DNA of 42,902 bases from Triparma columacea (Eukaryota; Sar; Bolidophyceae; Parmales; Triparmaceae): NCBI GenBank assembly GCA_030267965.1, contig BRYA01000866.1, positions 1 through 42,902 on the forward strand. Reading direction: 5' to 3'. Positions within the stretch are counted from its first letter, which is position 1, and each line of letters starts with the position of its first letter. Below, in pieces: positions 10,152 through 19,635 of the stretch. A model generated the notes under the pieces. That model ran no database searches, was not told the origin of the DNA, and worked only from the letters and a program-made list of their open reading frames with translations. Position numbers and translations under genes: made by a program.

Positions 10152-10511
10152 GGATGAGGAGAGATATAGGTTGAAAGTAAAGGGGAGAATCTGTGGATAA
10201 AATCTGAACCGAGGTCCCAATGGTGGGACGAGGTAAGGCGATATAATATAAAATACCCCCTATCTCAATTCTTGAAGAAGCCTTGATTTTCACTCTTTCT
10301 GCCATCGTATCATGGAATTAACCGTTTGTTCGTAAATTTTTCGGGATCCTTCTACATTCCGTTAAACAGTGACTTTAGAGTTTAAAAGTATAATCATCTA
10401 TTATTAGACCCGTTGTTTCATTCATGTCTGACTACATTTGGAAAAAGGGTACCGTTCATGCAATCCTGAGAGTTCCTTGTCCGTGCTTTCTCGTCCGTGA
10501 CTTTCTCGAGA
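10152..10511. other. Intergenic between convergent Cpn10 and LRR gene 1
   Basis: This 360-bp spacer has no supported gene. A perfect short hairpin (GTCCCA, loop ATGG, TGGGAC) lies at 10214-10229, about 65 bp after the Cpn10 stop. It could be a 3'-UTR structure, but it is short enough to be chance. Confidence 0.4.
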
Positions 10512-11516
10512 TCACAGAAATTCCAGAATAACTCTCCACATAACCTTCGGGAGCCTCTTGCGTGTCGCGGTTACCCCAAGCGTGGAAACCGAAAGCGTGG
10601 AAGCTTCACCGCAGCCAAGGCGCTTACGCTTCAGCCTATCAGATCTCCTGGGCTGGTCCGTAAAGAGTGTCTTGAGGCAGGACAGAACGGTGACGCGTTC
10701 ACGTATGCGGTGCCACCTAGAATGGAGGAGGTCCTCGACAGTCGCCATATTTTGATCGGCAGCGGCAGAGATTAGGGCAGTGCAGTTTGAGAAGCATTCA
10801 TAAACGATATAAACTTCAGGAGATAAACTGAGTCTCGTCAGGGCGGTGCATCCGGAGAAGGCGCCCGACCTAATCGTTGTCAAAGAGGCAGGGATTGTGA
10901 TGGCTTCCAGGGAGGAGCATTCTCTGAAGGCGTAATCGCCAATTATCGTCACTCCGTCCGGGATTGTGATGGCCGTGAGGGATGAGCATCCTTGGAAGGC
11001 AAAATTGCCAATAGTCGTCACTCCTTTCGGGATGGTAATGGCCGTGAGGGAGGTGCATCCCTCGAAGGCGGAACCGTCAATCTTCGTCACTCCGTCCGGG
11101 ATTGTGATGGCTGGGAGGGAGGAGCATCCACGGAAGGCGCAATATCCAATCGACGTCACTCCGTCCGGGATTGTGATGGCCGTGAGGGAGGAGCATTCCA
11201 CGAAGGCGTAAGTGCCAATCGTAGTCACTCCTTTCGGGATTGTGATGGCTGCGAGGGAGGAGCATCCTCTGAAGGCGTGATTGCCAATTGTCGTCACTGA
11301 GTCCGGGATTGTGATGGCCGTGAGGGAGGAGCATCCCCAGAAGGCGCCATTGCCAATCGAGGTAACTGAGTCCGGGATTGTGATGGCAGTAAGGGATAAG
11401 CATCCTTCGAAGGCGTTATCCCCAATCTTCGTCACTCCCTTTGCAAAAGTCACCTCTGTGAGTTCACGATCAAATTGGAATGTCTCTTTGCCAGAGTATA
11501 CTGCTGATTTGGGCAT
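10512..11516 (-). CDS. BspA-like leucine-rich-repeat protein, copy 1 (10 repeats)
   Basis: Single-exon gene of 334 aa starting MPKSAVYSGKE. It carries ten 23-residue LRR_5 (BspA-type) repeats of the pattern SLTAITIPDxVTxIGxxAFxGCS, from about residue 25 to 260. A conserved tail follows: SRWHRIRERVTVLSCLKTLFTDQ, a basic segment (RRSDRLKRKR) and RLPKVMWRVILEFL. Repeats of this type form curved solenoids that bind proteins or surfaces; no ligand is predictable. No signal peptide or membrane segment is seen, so a cytosolic or nuclear location is likely. The basic tail is 11 residues longer than in copies 2 and 3, and its 3' flank differs from theirs, so this is the most diverged end of the array. 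Confidence 0.88.
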   Translation of the reverse strand: MPKSAVYSGKETFQFDRELTEVTFAKGVTKIGDNAFEGCLSLTAITIPDSVTSIGNGAFWGCSSLTAITIPDSVTTIGNHAFRGCSSLAAITIPKGVTTIGTYAFVECSSLTAITIPDGVTSIGYCAFRGCSSLPAITIPDGVTKIDGSAFEGCTSLTAITIPKGVTTIGNFAFQGCSSLTAITIPDGVTIIGDYAFRECSSLEAITIPASLTTIRSGAFSGCTALTRLSLSPEVYIVYECFSNCTALISAAADQNMATVEDLLHSRWHRIRERVTVLSCLKTLFTDQPRRSDRLKRKRLGCGEASTLSVSTLGVTATRKRLPKVMWRVILEFL

Positions 11517-11973
11517 TTTGGGAAGGATTTGGGAAGGATTTGGGAAGGATGAAAGAATAAGTCCTGACAGCGCTTGAGTTAGGGTATGGCGTGAATGATT
11601 AGATGGAGAGGAGGAGATTGAAAGTTAGGAATTTGGGCGATGTTGTTTTGTTGGGGGACCAAATTGCAGCACTAAGTTGAGTTTATTTGGATATAGTGTA
11701 GGTAATAGTGTTGTTGTTGGTATTGTGAAGAGTTGGGTCGGTTGTAAAATTAGCTAAAGAGTATAATGAAGTGTTTATGCAGTTTTCTTGCCAAATTCTG
11801 CCCAAATCTCCCACCAAGCCTTTTCCTCGGTTTTCCTCATTTTCCTCATTTTTCCTCTACTTGTGAGAGCTACTCTAAAATAGCTCAGGGAGCAGCATGA
11901 GCATGTCGCTTCTGAAAACAGCTAAAGACTATGAAACTATTTTTGCCTACATTGTTCAACATTAATTTTAGAG
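11517..11973. repeat. Spacer between LRR copies 1 and 2, duplicated
   Basis: The segment next to the LRR1 start (11517-11640: GGGAAGGATTTGGGAAGGA, CAGCGCTTGAG, AGATGGAGAGGAGGAGATT, GAAGTTAGG) recurs almost unchanged at 13360-13480 and 15658-15775, upstream of copies 2 and 3. The segment next to the LRR2 end (about 11880-11973, with GGGAGCAGCATGAGCATGTC) recurs at about 13700-13788. Promoters and terminators were therefore duplicated together with the genes. No separate gene is seen. Confidence 0.8.
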
Positions 11974-13359
11974 TTACAGAAATTCCAGAATAACTCTCCA
12001 CATAACCTTCGGGAGCCTCTTGCGTGTCGCAGTTACCCCAAGTGTTTGAGCTTCACCTCCGTCCTGTCGCTTCCTCTTTTTTTGGTCCGTAAAGAGTGTC
12101 TTAAGGCAGGACAGAACGGTGACGCGTTCACGTATGCGGTGCCACCTAGAATTGAGGAGGTCCTTGACAGTCGACATATTGTGATCAGCGGCGGCTGAGA
12201 TTAGGACAGTGCAGTGAATGAAGCAGTCGGTACCGACGGAGACGGCAGGAGATAAACTGAGCCTCGCCAGGGAGGAGCATCTGTAGAAGGTGCTATGACT
12301 AAGCCAGGTCACCGAGTCCGGGATTGTGATGGCTGCGAGGGAGGAGCATTCACGGAAGGCGTGTTCGCCAATCTTCGTCACTCCGTCCGGGATGGTGATG
12401 GCCGTGAGGGAGATGCATCCCCTGAAGGCTTCATTGCCAATCATTGTCACTCCGTCCGGGATGGTGATGGCTGCGAGATTGAAGCAACAGTAGAAGGCGC
12501 CTTCGCTAATCATCGTCACTCCGTCCGGAATGGTGATGGCCGTGAGGGAGGAGCATCTAATGAAGGCATAATCACCAATCGTTGTCACTCCGTCTGGGAT
12601 GGTGATGGCCGTGAGGGAGGAGCAATTTTGTAAAGCTCCAAAGCCAATCGTTGTCACTGAGTCCGGGATGGTGATGGTCGTGAGGGAGGAGCATCCAGCG
12701 AAGGCGTTCTCGCCGATTATCCTCACTCCATCCGGGATGGTGATGGCCGTGAGGGAGGAGCATTCCTGGAAGGCGCGTTTACCAATCGTCGTCACTGAGT
12801 CCGGGATTGTGATGGCTGCGAGGGAGGAGCATCCGCAGAAGACGCTTTGACCAATCGTCGTCACTCCGTCCGGGATTGTGATGGCTGCTAGGGAGGAGCA
12901 TCCTTCGAAGGCGTAATTGTCAATCTTCGTCACTCCGTCCGGGATTGTGATGGCTGCGAGGGAGGAGCAATTCATGAAGGCGCCATCAATTATCATCACC
13001 ACTGTGTCCGGGATTGTGATGGTTGCGAGGGAGGAGCATCCGTTGAAGGCGTAACTGCCAATCACCGTCATAGAGTCCGGGATAGTGATGGCTGCGAGGG
13101 ACGAGCAAAATCTGAAGGCGCCAGTACCTATCTTCATCACTGTGTCCGGGATTGTGATGGATGCGAGGGAGGAGCATCCCCAGAAGGCGCCATCGCCAAT
13201 CGTCGTCACAGAGTCCGGGATTGTGATGGCTGCGAGGGATAAGCATTCCCTGAAGGCTTCATCGTCAATCGACGTCACTCCCTTTGCAAAAGTCACCTCT
13301 GTGAGTTCACGATCAAATTGGAATGTCTCTTTGCCAGAGTATACTGCTGATTTGGGCAT
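11974..13359 (-). CDS. BspA-like leucine-rich-repeat protein, copy 2 (16 repeats)
   Basis: Single-exon paralogue of 461 aa with the same head (MPKSAVYSGKETFQFDRELTEVTFAKGVT) and the same C-terminal tail ending LPKVMWRVILEFL. I count sixteen 23-residue LRR_5 repeats, six more than copy 1; 6 x 23 minus an 11-residue shorter basic tail gives exactly the 127-residue length difference. The last repeat before the tail is degenerate (ARLSLSPAVSVGTDCFIHCT). Most repeats keep AITIPDxVT and CSSL. The near-identical nucleotide repeats keep all frames open, so antisense frames here are not genes. Confidence 0.88.
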   Translation of the reverse strand: MPKSAVYSGKETFQFDRELTEVTFAKGVTSIDDEAFRECLSLAAITIPDSVTTIGDGAFWGCSSLASITIPDTVMKIGTGAFRFCSSLAAITIPDSMTVIGSYAFNGCSSLATITIPDTVVMIIDGAFMNCSSLAAITIPDGVTKIDNYAFEGCSSLAAITIPDGVTTIGQSVFCGCSSLAAITIPDSVTTIGKRAFQECSSLTAITIPDGVRIIGENAFAGCSSLTTITIPDSVTTIGFGALQNCSSLTAITIPDGVTTIGDYAFIRCSSLTAITIPDGVTMISEGAFYCCFNLAAITIPDGVTMIGNEAFRGCISLTAITIPDGVTKIGEHAFRECSSLAAITIPDSVTWLSHSTFYRCSSLARLSLSPAVSVGTDCFIHCTVLISAAADHNMSTVKDLLNSRWHRIRERVTVLSCLKTLFTDQKKRKRQDGGEAQTLGVTATRKRLPKVMWRVILEFL

Positions 13360-13788
13360 TTTGGGAAGGATTTGGGAAGAATTTGTGAAGGATGATACTA
13401 ATAGTACTGACAGCGCTTGAGTTAGGGTATGGAGTGAATGTTTAGATGGAGAGGAGGAGATTGAAAGTTAGGGATTTGGTCGATGTTATTTTTTGGGGAC
13501 CAAATTTGAGCTGAACTACAATGTTTTTGGATACGGTGTAGGGTAGAGTATTATTGTTGGTATTGTGAAGAGTTTGGTTGGTTCTAAAGAGTAGCTAAAG
13601 TCTATAATGCAGTTTTCTTGGCAAATAATGACCAAATCTTCCTCATTTTCCTCATTTTCCTCTTTCGTACGAGCTTAACTAGAATAGCTCTAAAATTGCT
13701 CAGGGAGCAGCATGAGCATGTCGCTTCTGAAAACAGCTAAAGACTATGACACTTTTCTTGCCTACATTGTTCATCATTGATTTTAGAG
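13360..13788. repeat. Spacer between LRR copies 2 and 3, duplicated
   Basis: This 429-bp spacer is homologous over most of its length to the spacer between copies 1 and 2. The shared blocks begin right at the LRR start codon (13360-13480) and run up to the next stop codon (about 13690-13788, with AAAACAGCTAAAGACTATGA). It contains the presumed promoter of LRR copy 2 and the 3' region of copy 3; no independent gene is seen. Confidence 0.8.
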
Positions 13789-15657
13789 TTACAGAAATTC
13801 CAGAATAACTCTCCACATAACCTTTGGGAGCCTCTTGCGTGTCGCCGTTACCCCAAGTGTTTGAGCTTCACCTCCGTCCTGTCGCTTCCTCTTTTTTTGG
13901 TCCGTAAAGAGTGTCTTGAGGCAGGTCAGAACGGTGACGCGGTCACGTATGCGGTGCCACCTAGAATGGAGGAGGTCCTCGACAGTCGGCATATTTTGAT
14001 CGGCAGCGGCAGAGATTAGGGCAGTGCAGTTTGAGAAGCAGTTTTGACCGATGGAGACGGCAGGAGATAAACTGAGTCTCGTCAGGGAGGAGCATCCCTG
14101 GAAGGCGTAACAACCAATCATCATCACTGAGTCCGGGATTGTGATGGCTGCGAGGGAGGAGCATCCAAGGAAGGCGTTATCGCCAATCGTTATCACTGTG
14201 TCCGGGATTGTGATGGCTGCCAGGGAGGAGCATCTGAAGAAGGCATTAAAGCCAATTGACGTCACTCCGTCCGGGATTGTGATGGTTGCGAGGGAGGAGC
14301 ATCTGCTGAAGGCGCCACCGCCAATCGACGTCACTACGTCAGGGATGGTGATGGCTGCGAGGGAGGAGCATCCCAAGAAGACCTCATCGCTAATCTTCGT
14401 AACTCCTTCCGGGATTGTGATGGCTGCGAGAGAGGAGCATTCGTAGAAGGCGCTTCTGCTAATCGTCGTCACAGAGTCCGGGATTGTGATGGCTGCGAGG
14501 GAGGAGCATCCCACGAAGGCATCCATGCCAATTGTTGTCACTCCGTCCGGGATTGTGATGGCTGCAAGGGCGGAGCAACTCGTGAAAACGCCATCTCTTA
14601 TTATTGTCACTCCATCCGGGATTGTGATGGCTGCGAGGGAGGAGCATTCCCTGAAGGTGTAATTGCCAATCGACGTCACTCCGTCAGGGATTGTGATGGC
14701 TGCGAGGGAGGAGCATCCAGAGAAGGCCCAGTCGGCAATCTTTGTCACTCCGTCCGGGATGGTGATGCCCGTGAGGGAGGAGCATCCACGGAAGGCGTAA
14801 TTGCCAATCGACGTCACTCCGTCCGGGATTGTGATAGCTGCGAGGGAGGAGCATCCCACAAAGGCGTATTCGCCAATCGACGTCACTGTGTCCGGGATTG
14901 TGATAGCTGCGAGGGAGGAGCATCCGCTGAAGACGTTAAAGCCAATCGACGTCACTGTGTCCGGGATTGTGATGGATGCGAGGGAGGAGCATTCCCAGAA
15001 AGCGTTAGAGCCAATCGACGTCACTCCGTCCGGGGTTGTGATGGTTGCGAGGGAGGAGCATCTGTGGAAGGCATATTCGCCAATCGAAGTCACTCTGTCC
15101 GGGATTGTGATGGCTGTGAGGGAGGAGCATCCGAAGAAGGTCCAGTCGTCAATCAATGTCACTCCGTCCGGGATTGTGATGGCTGCGAGGGAGGAGCATC
15201 CCACAAAGGCGTATTCGCCAATCGACGTCACAGAGTCCGGGATTGTGATGGCTGCGAGGGTGGAGCATTCCCTGAAGGTGCTAACACCAATCGACGTCAC
15301 TCCATCCAGGATTGTGATGGCCGTGAGGGAGGAGCATCTGCTGAAGGCGTAATTGCCAATCGACGTCACTCCGTCCGGGATACTTATGTCTGTGAGGGAA
15401 GAGCAGTCTTGGAAGGCTCTTTCCCCAATCGACGTCACAGAGTCCGGGATTGTGATGGCTGCGAGGGAGGAGCATCCGTAGAAGGCGTGTTCGCCAATCG
15501 ATGTCACTCCGTCCGGGATTGTGATGGCTGTGAGGGAACGACATCCGTAGAAGGCGTTATTGCCAATCTTCGTCACTCCCTTTGCAAAAGTCACCTCTGT
15601 GAGTTCACGATCTCCAAAGAAGCTTTCTTTGCCATAGTACCATGCTAATTTGGGCAT
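13789..15657 (-). CDS. BspA-like leucine-rich-repeat protein, copy 3 (23 repeats)
   Basis: Single-exon paralogue of 622 aa with 23 LRR_5 repeats. It is 161 residues (exactly 7 x 23) longer than copy 2. The head has diverged (MPKLAWYYGKESFFGDRELTEV) but the tail is nearly the same as copy 2 (KKRKRQDGGEAQTLGVTATRKRLPKVMWRVILEFL, given here as positions about 588-622). The solenoid keeps AITIPDGVTSIG in most units with occasional DTV or DSV variants. As in the other copies, no signal peptide or membrane helix is seen. Its start is divergent from the TPR gene 445 bp away. Confidence 0.88.
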   Translation of the reverse strand: MPKLAWYYGKESFFGDRELTEVTFAKGVTKIGNNAFYGCRSLTAITIPDGVTSIGEHAFYGCSSLAAITIPDSVTSIGERAFQDCSSLTDISIPDGVTSIGNYAFSRCSSLTAITILDGVTSIGVSTFRECSTLAAITIPDSVTSIGEYAFVGCSSLAAITIPDGVTLIDDWTFFGCSSLTAITIPDRVTSIGEYAFHRCSSLATITTPDGVTSIGSNAFWECSSLASITIPDTVTSIGFNVFSGCSSLAAITIPDTVTSIGEYAFVGCSSLAAITIPDGVTSIGNYAFRGCSSLTGITIPDGVTKIADWAFSGCSSLAAITIPDGVTSIGNYTFRECSSLAAITIPDGVTIIRDGVFTSCSALAAITIPDGVTTIGMDAFVGCSSLAAITIPDSVTTISRSAFYECSSLAAITIPEGVTKISDEVFLGCSSLAAITIPDVVTSIGGGAFSRCSSLATITIPDGVTSIGFNAFFRCSSLAAITIPDTVITIGDNAFLGCSSLAAITIPDSVMMIGCYAFQGCSSLTRLSLSPAVSIGQNCFSNCTALISAAADQNMPTVEDLLHSRWHRIRDRVTVLTCLKTLFTDQKKRKRQDGGEAQTLGVTATRKRLPKVMWRVILEFL

Positions 15658-16102
15658 TTTGGGAAGGATTTGGGAAGGATTTGGGAGGGATGAAAGTAAG
15701 AGTACTGACAGCGCTTGAGCTAAGATATGGCGTAAATGCTTAGATGGAGAGGAGGAGATTGGAAGTTAGGTATTTGGGCGATGTAGTTTTTGGTGACCAA
15801 ATTGGAGCTAAAGGCTATGATTTGTTTAGCTATGATGAAGGTAGTATCGTCGTTGGTATTGTTAAGAGTTTGTCTGTTGTAAAAAGTAGCTGAATCCTAA
15901 AATACAGTAGTTAAAAATGCAGTAAAAATACCAAATTCCTCCCTCCAATGCCACTGACTGCTCATCTTCTGCTCATTTTGTCCCAAAACAAAACTCCATA
16001 ATTTGATTTTTAAACCCTCTCTCAAAAGCTCGCCTGCGCTTCCCCTCTACCCTCCCCTCCCATCGCTCCTTCTCTTTCCTTCCCTCTTCTTCCCTTATCT
16101 TG
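15658..16102. other. Divergent promoter region, LRR copy 3 and TPR gene
   Basis: The left part (15658-15775) is the third copy of the LRR upstream block. The right part (about 16020-16100) is a pyrimidine-rich CT tract (CCCTCTACCCTCCCCTCCC and onward) leading into the TPR gene start. No gene is seen in it. Confidence 0.6.
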
Positions 16103-17927
16103 ATGTCTCGTTTTGGTAAGAGCTATGACCTGGATGTGGACGCCTTGGTCGACGAGGATGACAGGGCTGCCATGGGCTCCAAGCCCTCCTCCTCCATGCC
16201 AGCTTCTGGGAACCCCATGGACGCCGAGGTAGGCGGGACGCCGTTCAGGGTCCTCATGGACCAGGCTGTGAAAATGAAGACAGCTGACCAGGCCATCTTC
16301 AGGTCTAAGTTCGACAAGTGGCCAAGGTTCTACCAGAACTCCGTCTTTGCCGGGGACGTAGTCAAGGCGGCTCGGGAAATGGGGTTCCCCGAAATGATGG
16401 AGGAGGCGAAGAAGCTTAAGATGACCGGCAACGATGCTATCTCAAAGGGGGACTACATGGCCGCCAATCACTGCTATGAGCAGGCCTTGTCAGTCTTCAA
16501 GTACGCGGTCAACACGGACCCGGACTGGAAGAACAAGGGCATGAGGGACGACTCCCTCACTGAGAGTTCTTACACCTGCAAGTCCAAGGAGGAGGAGAAG
16601 GAGGTCTCAGATTTCATGAAGAGTGTGTACCTGAACCTAGCTCTCGTGTGTCAGAAGTCTGGGGAGTGGGACATCGCGATAGCGGCCTGCGGGGAGTGCC
16701 TCGAGATCGAGCCCGACAATGCGAAGGCCCTCTACCGCCGCGCCGTTTCTAGGATCGCGCCGAAAAGCTCAGGGGGGCTGGAGCAGGAAATGGCACTCAA
16801 GGACTTGATCATGGCGAGCGACAGCAACCCGGGGGACAAGACGATAGCGAAGGAGCTGAAGACGCTCAAGGACAAGATGAAGAAGCAGAAGGCTCTGGAC
16901 AAGAAGACTTTCACCGGGATGTTCGGTAGGGGGGAGGTTTACACTAAAGACGAGGAGCTCCTAGTCCGAGACAGGCTAGATAAGGCCGAGAGGGAGGTGG
17001 CGCGCAAGAAGGTCATGGGGGAGGGGGAGGAGGACAGCCTGGACAGGAGGATCTACGAGGCTGAAGCGCTTTACAATGTCTACATGAAGCAGGGGAGGGT
17101 GAAGGAGGCCGCGGAACTCATGAAGAAAATTGAAGAGGCCAAGGAGGGGAGGAAGAAGATTGAGATGCAGAGGGCTGCGGGGGCTGCGGGGGGGTGGGGA
17201 GGGGTCGACTTTGATAACCCCACGCCGAAAATGTTGCAAGACGCGAAGGAGAGGGGGATCGACTTGAGCGACCCTCAGGTTAAAAGAATGCTCAAGAGGC
17301 TCAAGGCTCAGAAGGAGGGGAAGGAGGAGGTGGTGGAGGATGACTACGATGGCGAGACCAAGGGTAAGCTCATGGAAATGGTAAAGGACATGGACAGCAG
17401 GGAGCTAAGGGAATGCCTTAAGGAGATGGAAGTAGACGTGGGGGACGAAGAGGGAACAGAGGAATGCAGGGAGATATTCGTGAAGGCGCTGATGGACGGG
17501 AAGAAGATACCAGACAATTGGAAGCCGACGCCGAGGATCAGCCCTTTCTTGCAGAAGATACTCGATTTCACGGGAGCGGGGAGTAAGAGCTGGTGGGGAA
17601 ACTTTAGGGTCAGGTGAGACGTTGGGTGGGGGGGGGGAGAGAGAGATGCAGCGGGCGGGAGGGGCGGGAGGGCGGGAAAACTTGGTGTTAGGCAGGCTTA
17701 GGGGTTTGCAACCGGCTTACCCTATAACGCTTTCTCCCGCTTCGGTTTAAAAATTTTAATTTTTCCCTCGCAGTCTTGTCGTGCTCTTCTTCATGGTCGT
17801 TTACAGGGTGATCACAACGAGCATGGCTCGGGGCAGTCCTAGGGTCAGGATACCCTACGTGGAGGAGATCGTGAGGGACGAAGACGGGATCACCGTGGGT
17901 TGGGGGGAGGAGAGCGAGGAGTTTTAA
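16103..17927 (+). CDS. TPR co-chaperone-like protein with C-terminal membrane anchor
   Basis: Exon 1 16103-17613 and exon 2 17774-17927 around a 160-nt intron (GTGAGACG donor, CTCGCAG acceptor; AG+T phase). Total 554 aa. Translation starts at the ATG at 16103; the preceding in-frame TTG is not used. Residues about 103-140 (AKKLKMTGNDAISKGDYMAA) and 174-218 (YLNLALVCQKSGEWDIAIAA, then EPDNAKALYRRAVSR) are tetratricopeptide repeats of the type found in FKBP/Hsp90 co-chaperones. A Lys/Glu-rich helical middle follows. Exon 2 supplies LVVLFFMVVYRVI, a single hydrophobic helix near residues 505-517, then an acidic tail ending SEEF. No FKBP peptidyl-prolyl domain is visible. A membrane-tethered TPR receptor for Hsp70/Hsp90 clients is a reasonable inference. 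Without exon 2 the protein would end just before the anchor. Confidence 0.82.
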
Positions 17928-18057
17928 ATGAGAAGACCCCAAAAAAATAGCCTCTCCGTTTTTATTCAAAAGCCAAAGAGTGGACTTTGCGGAACCTTAA
18001 AATTCGTTACACTCCACCATGCCCTTCCCCGCTTGCAGCTCGCCCGCAGTATGTTGG

Positions 18058-19465
18058 CTACCGTTTGACGAATTCGTAGAAGAAAAATCTCTTCTCCCCT
18101 AATTCATTGAAGCACAAGAAGCACATTTCGTCGTCCCCGCTCGCCAGCGGGTTCTCCAGGTACTCCCCCTCCGCCTTTATCCCCCTTCTAGCTTCCCACC
18201 CCTTTTCCCGGAGCGCTTCTATGAACGTCTTCAAACCCGCCCTACCGTCGTCAGGCGCGCAGTAGTAGAAGCTCCCCCCTGAGTCTAGAACGCCGTCGAG
18301 GACCTTGAGAAGGAGCGGGACGATGTCGTCCGTGTAAACAAGGTCCGCCCCTATCACCGCGTCGACCTTACCCTCAGGGTAAGTCGCGGTGTCAGCCCAA
18401 TCCAGCCTGAATGACTCTACCCTAGTCTTCCCCCCATACCCCCCCTTGTTAAGGTTGATGTTGTACTGAAGGTTCGCCAAGGTGGCCGTGGTAAGGTCCG
18501 TGATCTGCACCTCCCTCGGTTCCCCGTGCACCGCGCACGCGATCCCAGGGACGCCGCAGCCCCCCCCAAGCTCCAGGACCTTGGCCCCGGAGAAGGCGCC
18601 GGAGGAGCAGAGCTTGGCGACCCACCTGCCGAACACTACGCTCGCGGCCCAGACGGCTAGGCCGGTTGTGTCGGAGTGGGAGGTCGACGTGAATGGGGAG
18701 TCTGCGTTGGACATTGCGAGCTCCCGAATGGCTATCGTCTTGCTCTTCTGAGATGTAGGGTTGAGGCTGAAGACGTGGGTGGTGGAGGCAGGCTCCTTCC
18801 CCGATCCCTCCTCCTCGCCCTCGCCTTCGATCTTCACGGAGCCCTTTGGGGTCCCGGATAGGAGCTTCTCCTCCGTCGCCGAATCGTGTTCCAGCAGCAC
18901 AGCGACAAGGTCGGTGTTGGTGGATGTGAAGCCCTCGGTTAGAGAGGACTTACCAAAGCTGTTCTTGGCCAGGACGTCGAGGTCCTCGAACCTCGCCACC
19001 AGCATCTTAACGATATCGACCTCCCCATTGCTTGAGGCCCAGTGAAGAGGTGTGTTGCCAGAGGAGTTGGCAGTGTGGAGGCAGGAGGGGCTGGAGAGGA
19101 GGACCTCAACTGCTGCCTTCTTGCCGTTTGCGCACGCCTTGTGCAGAGCGGTAGAACCCCCGGAGTCTGAGTGGTTCACATCGATAGAGGAGTGCGAGAC
19201 GAGATAACGGAGAGTCTCAATGTCGTCTGGATCACCATACCTTGATGTTGGGGTGTGTGTGGGGAGGAGTTAGTGTTGACAATAACTCAAGTTAGTGTGT
19301 ATAAATGTGTGTTATTATCCCTCATTTCGTTGTAAAGTGTATTCGTTTAACATATCGGCCATAACTCAGGGTCTCTTACCTTGCGCATTGAAGCATTTCT
19401 TCGTGAGCTTCTTCTATGGTGTCAAAGCCTTCTATAATTTGAGTGTTTGTGGTAAAACTAGCCAT
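18058..19465 (-). CDS. Ankyrin-repeat + METTL21/FAM86-type protein lysine methyltransferase
   Basis: Exon 1 19465-19380 (MASFTTNTQIIEGFDTIEEA) joins exon 2 19240-18058 across a 139-nt intron (GTAAGAG donor, CATCAAG acceptor, ACACTAAC branch; AG+G phase). Total 422 aa. Residues about 55-140 are ankyrin repeats (GGSTALHKACANGKKAAVEV, GNTPLHWASSNGEVDIVKML). The C-terminal half is a class I SAM-dependent methyltransferase: motif I VLELGGGCGVPGIA near 246, an acidic ITDLTT strand, and the family signature VDAVIGADLVYTDD. This arrangement is typical of methyltransferase family 16 (METTL21, FAM86, VCP-KMT), which methylate lysines on chaperones or elongation factors. The substrate here cannot be told; ankyrin repeats presumably recruit it. 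It is convergent with the TPR gene and divergent from TRIP13 with a 170-bp shared promoter. Confidence 0.87.
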
Positions 19466-19635
19466 GTTTGTTGTTGCGAATGGGCAAATTGAGAGACGAA
19501 ATGGAGAGATTCCGAAGAGATGGAGAGTGGGCGTGTGAGGAGGAGGAGGAGAAATCAAAGGAATGACCGGCCTCAAATATCCTCAAATTAAGTGGTGGAA
19601 CAAAGTGGCTTGAAAATTGTATCAGCAACGTTAAA

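Noticed and set aside
14141..15648. Several plus-strand frames with a regular repeat (AAREEHPxKA, GIVMAAREEH)
   Set aside because: These are antisense readings of the 69-bp LRR repeats. Because 69 is a multiple of three, all frames stay open; the minus strand carries the known LRR_5 motif.
10512..15657. 69-bp tandem repeats as a possible CRISPR-like or satellite array
   Set aside because: There are no spacers, the repeats encode LRR units in continuous frames with common heads and tails, and the host is eukaryotic.
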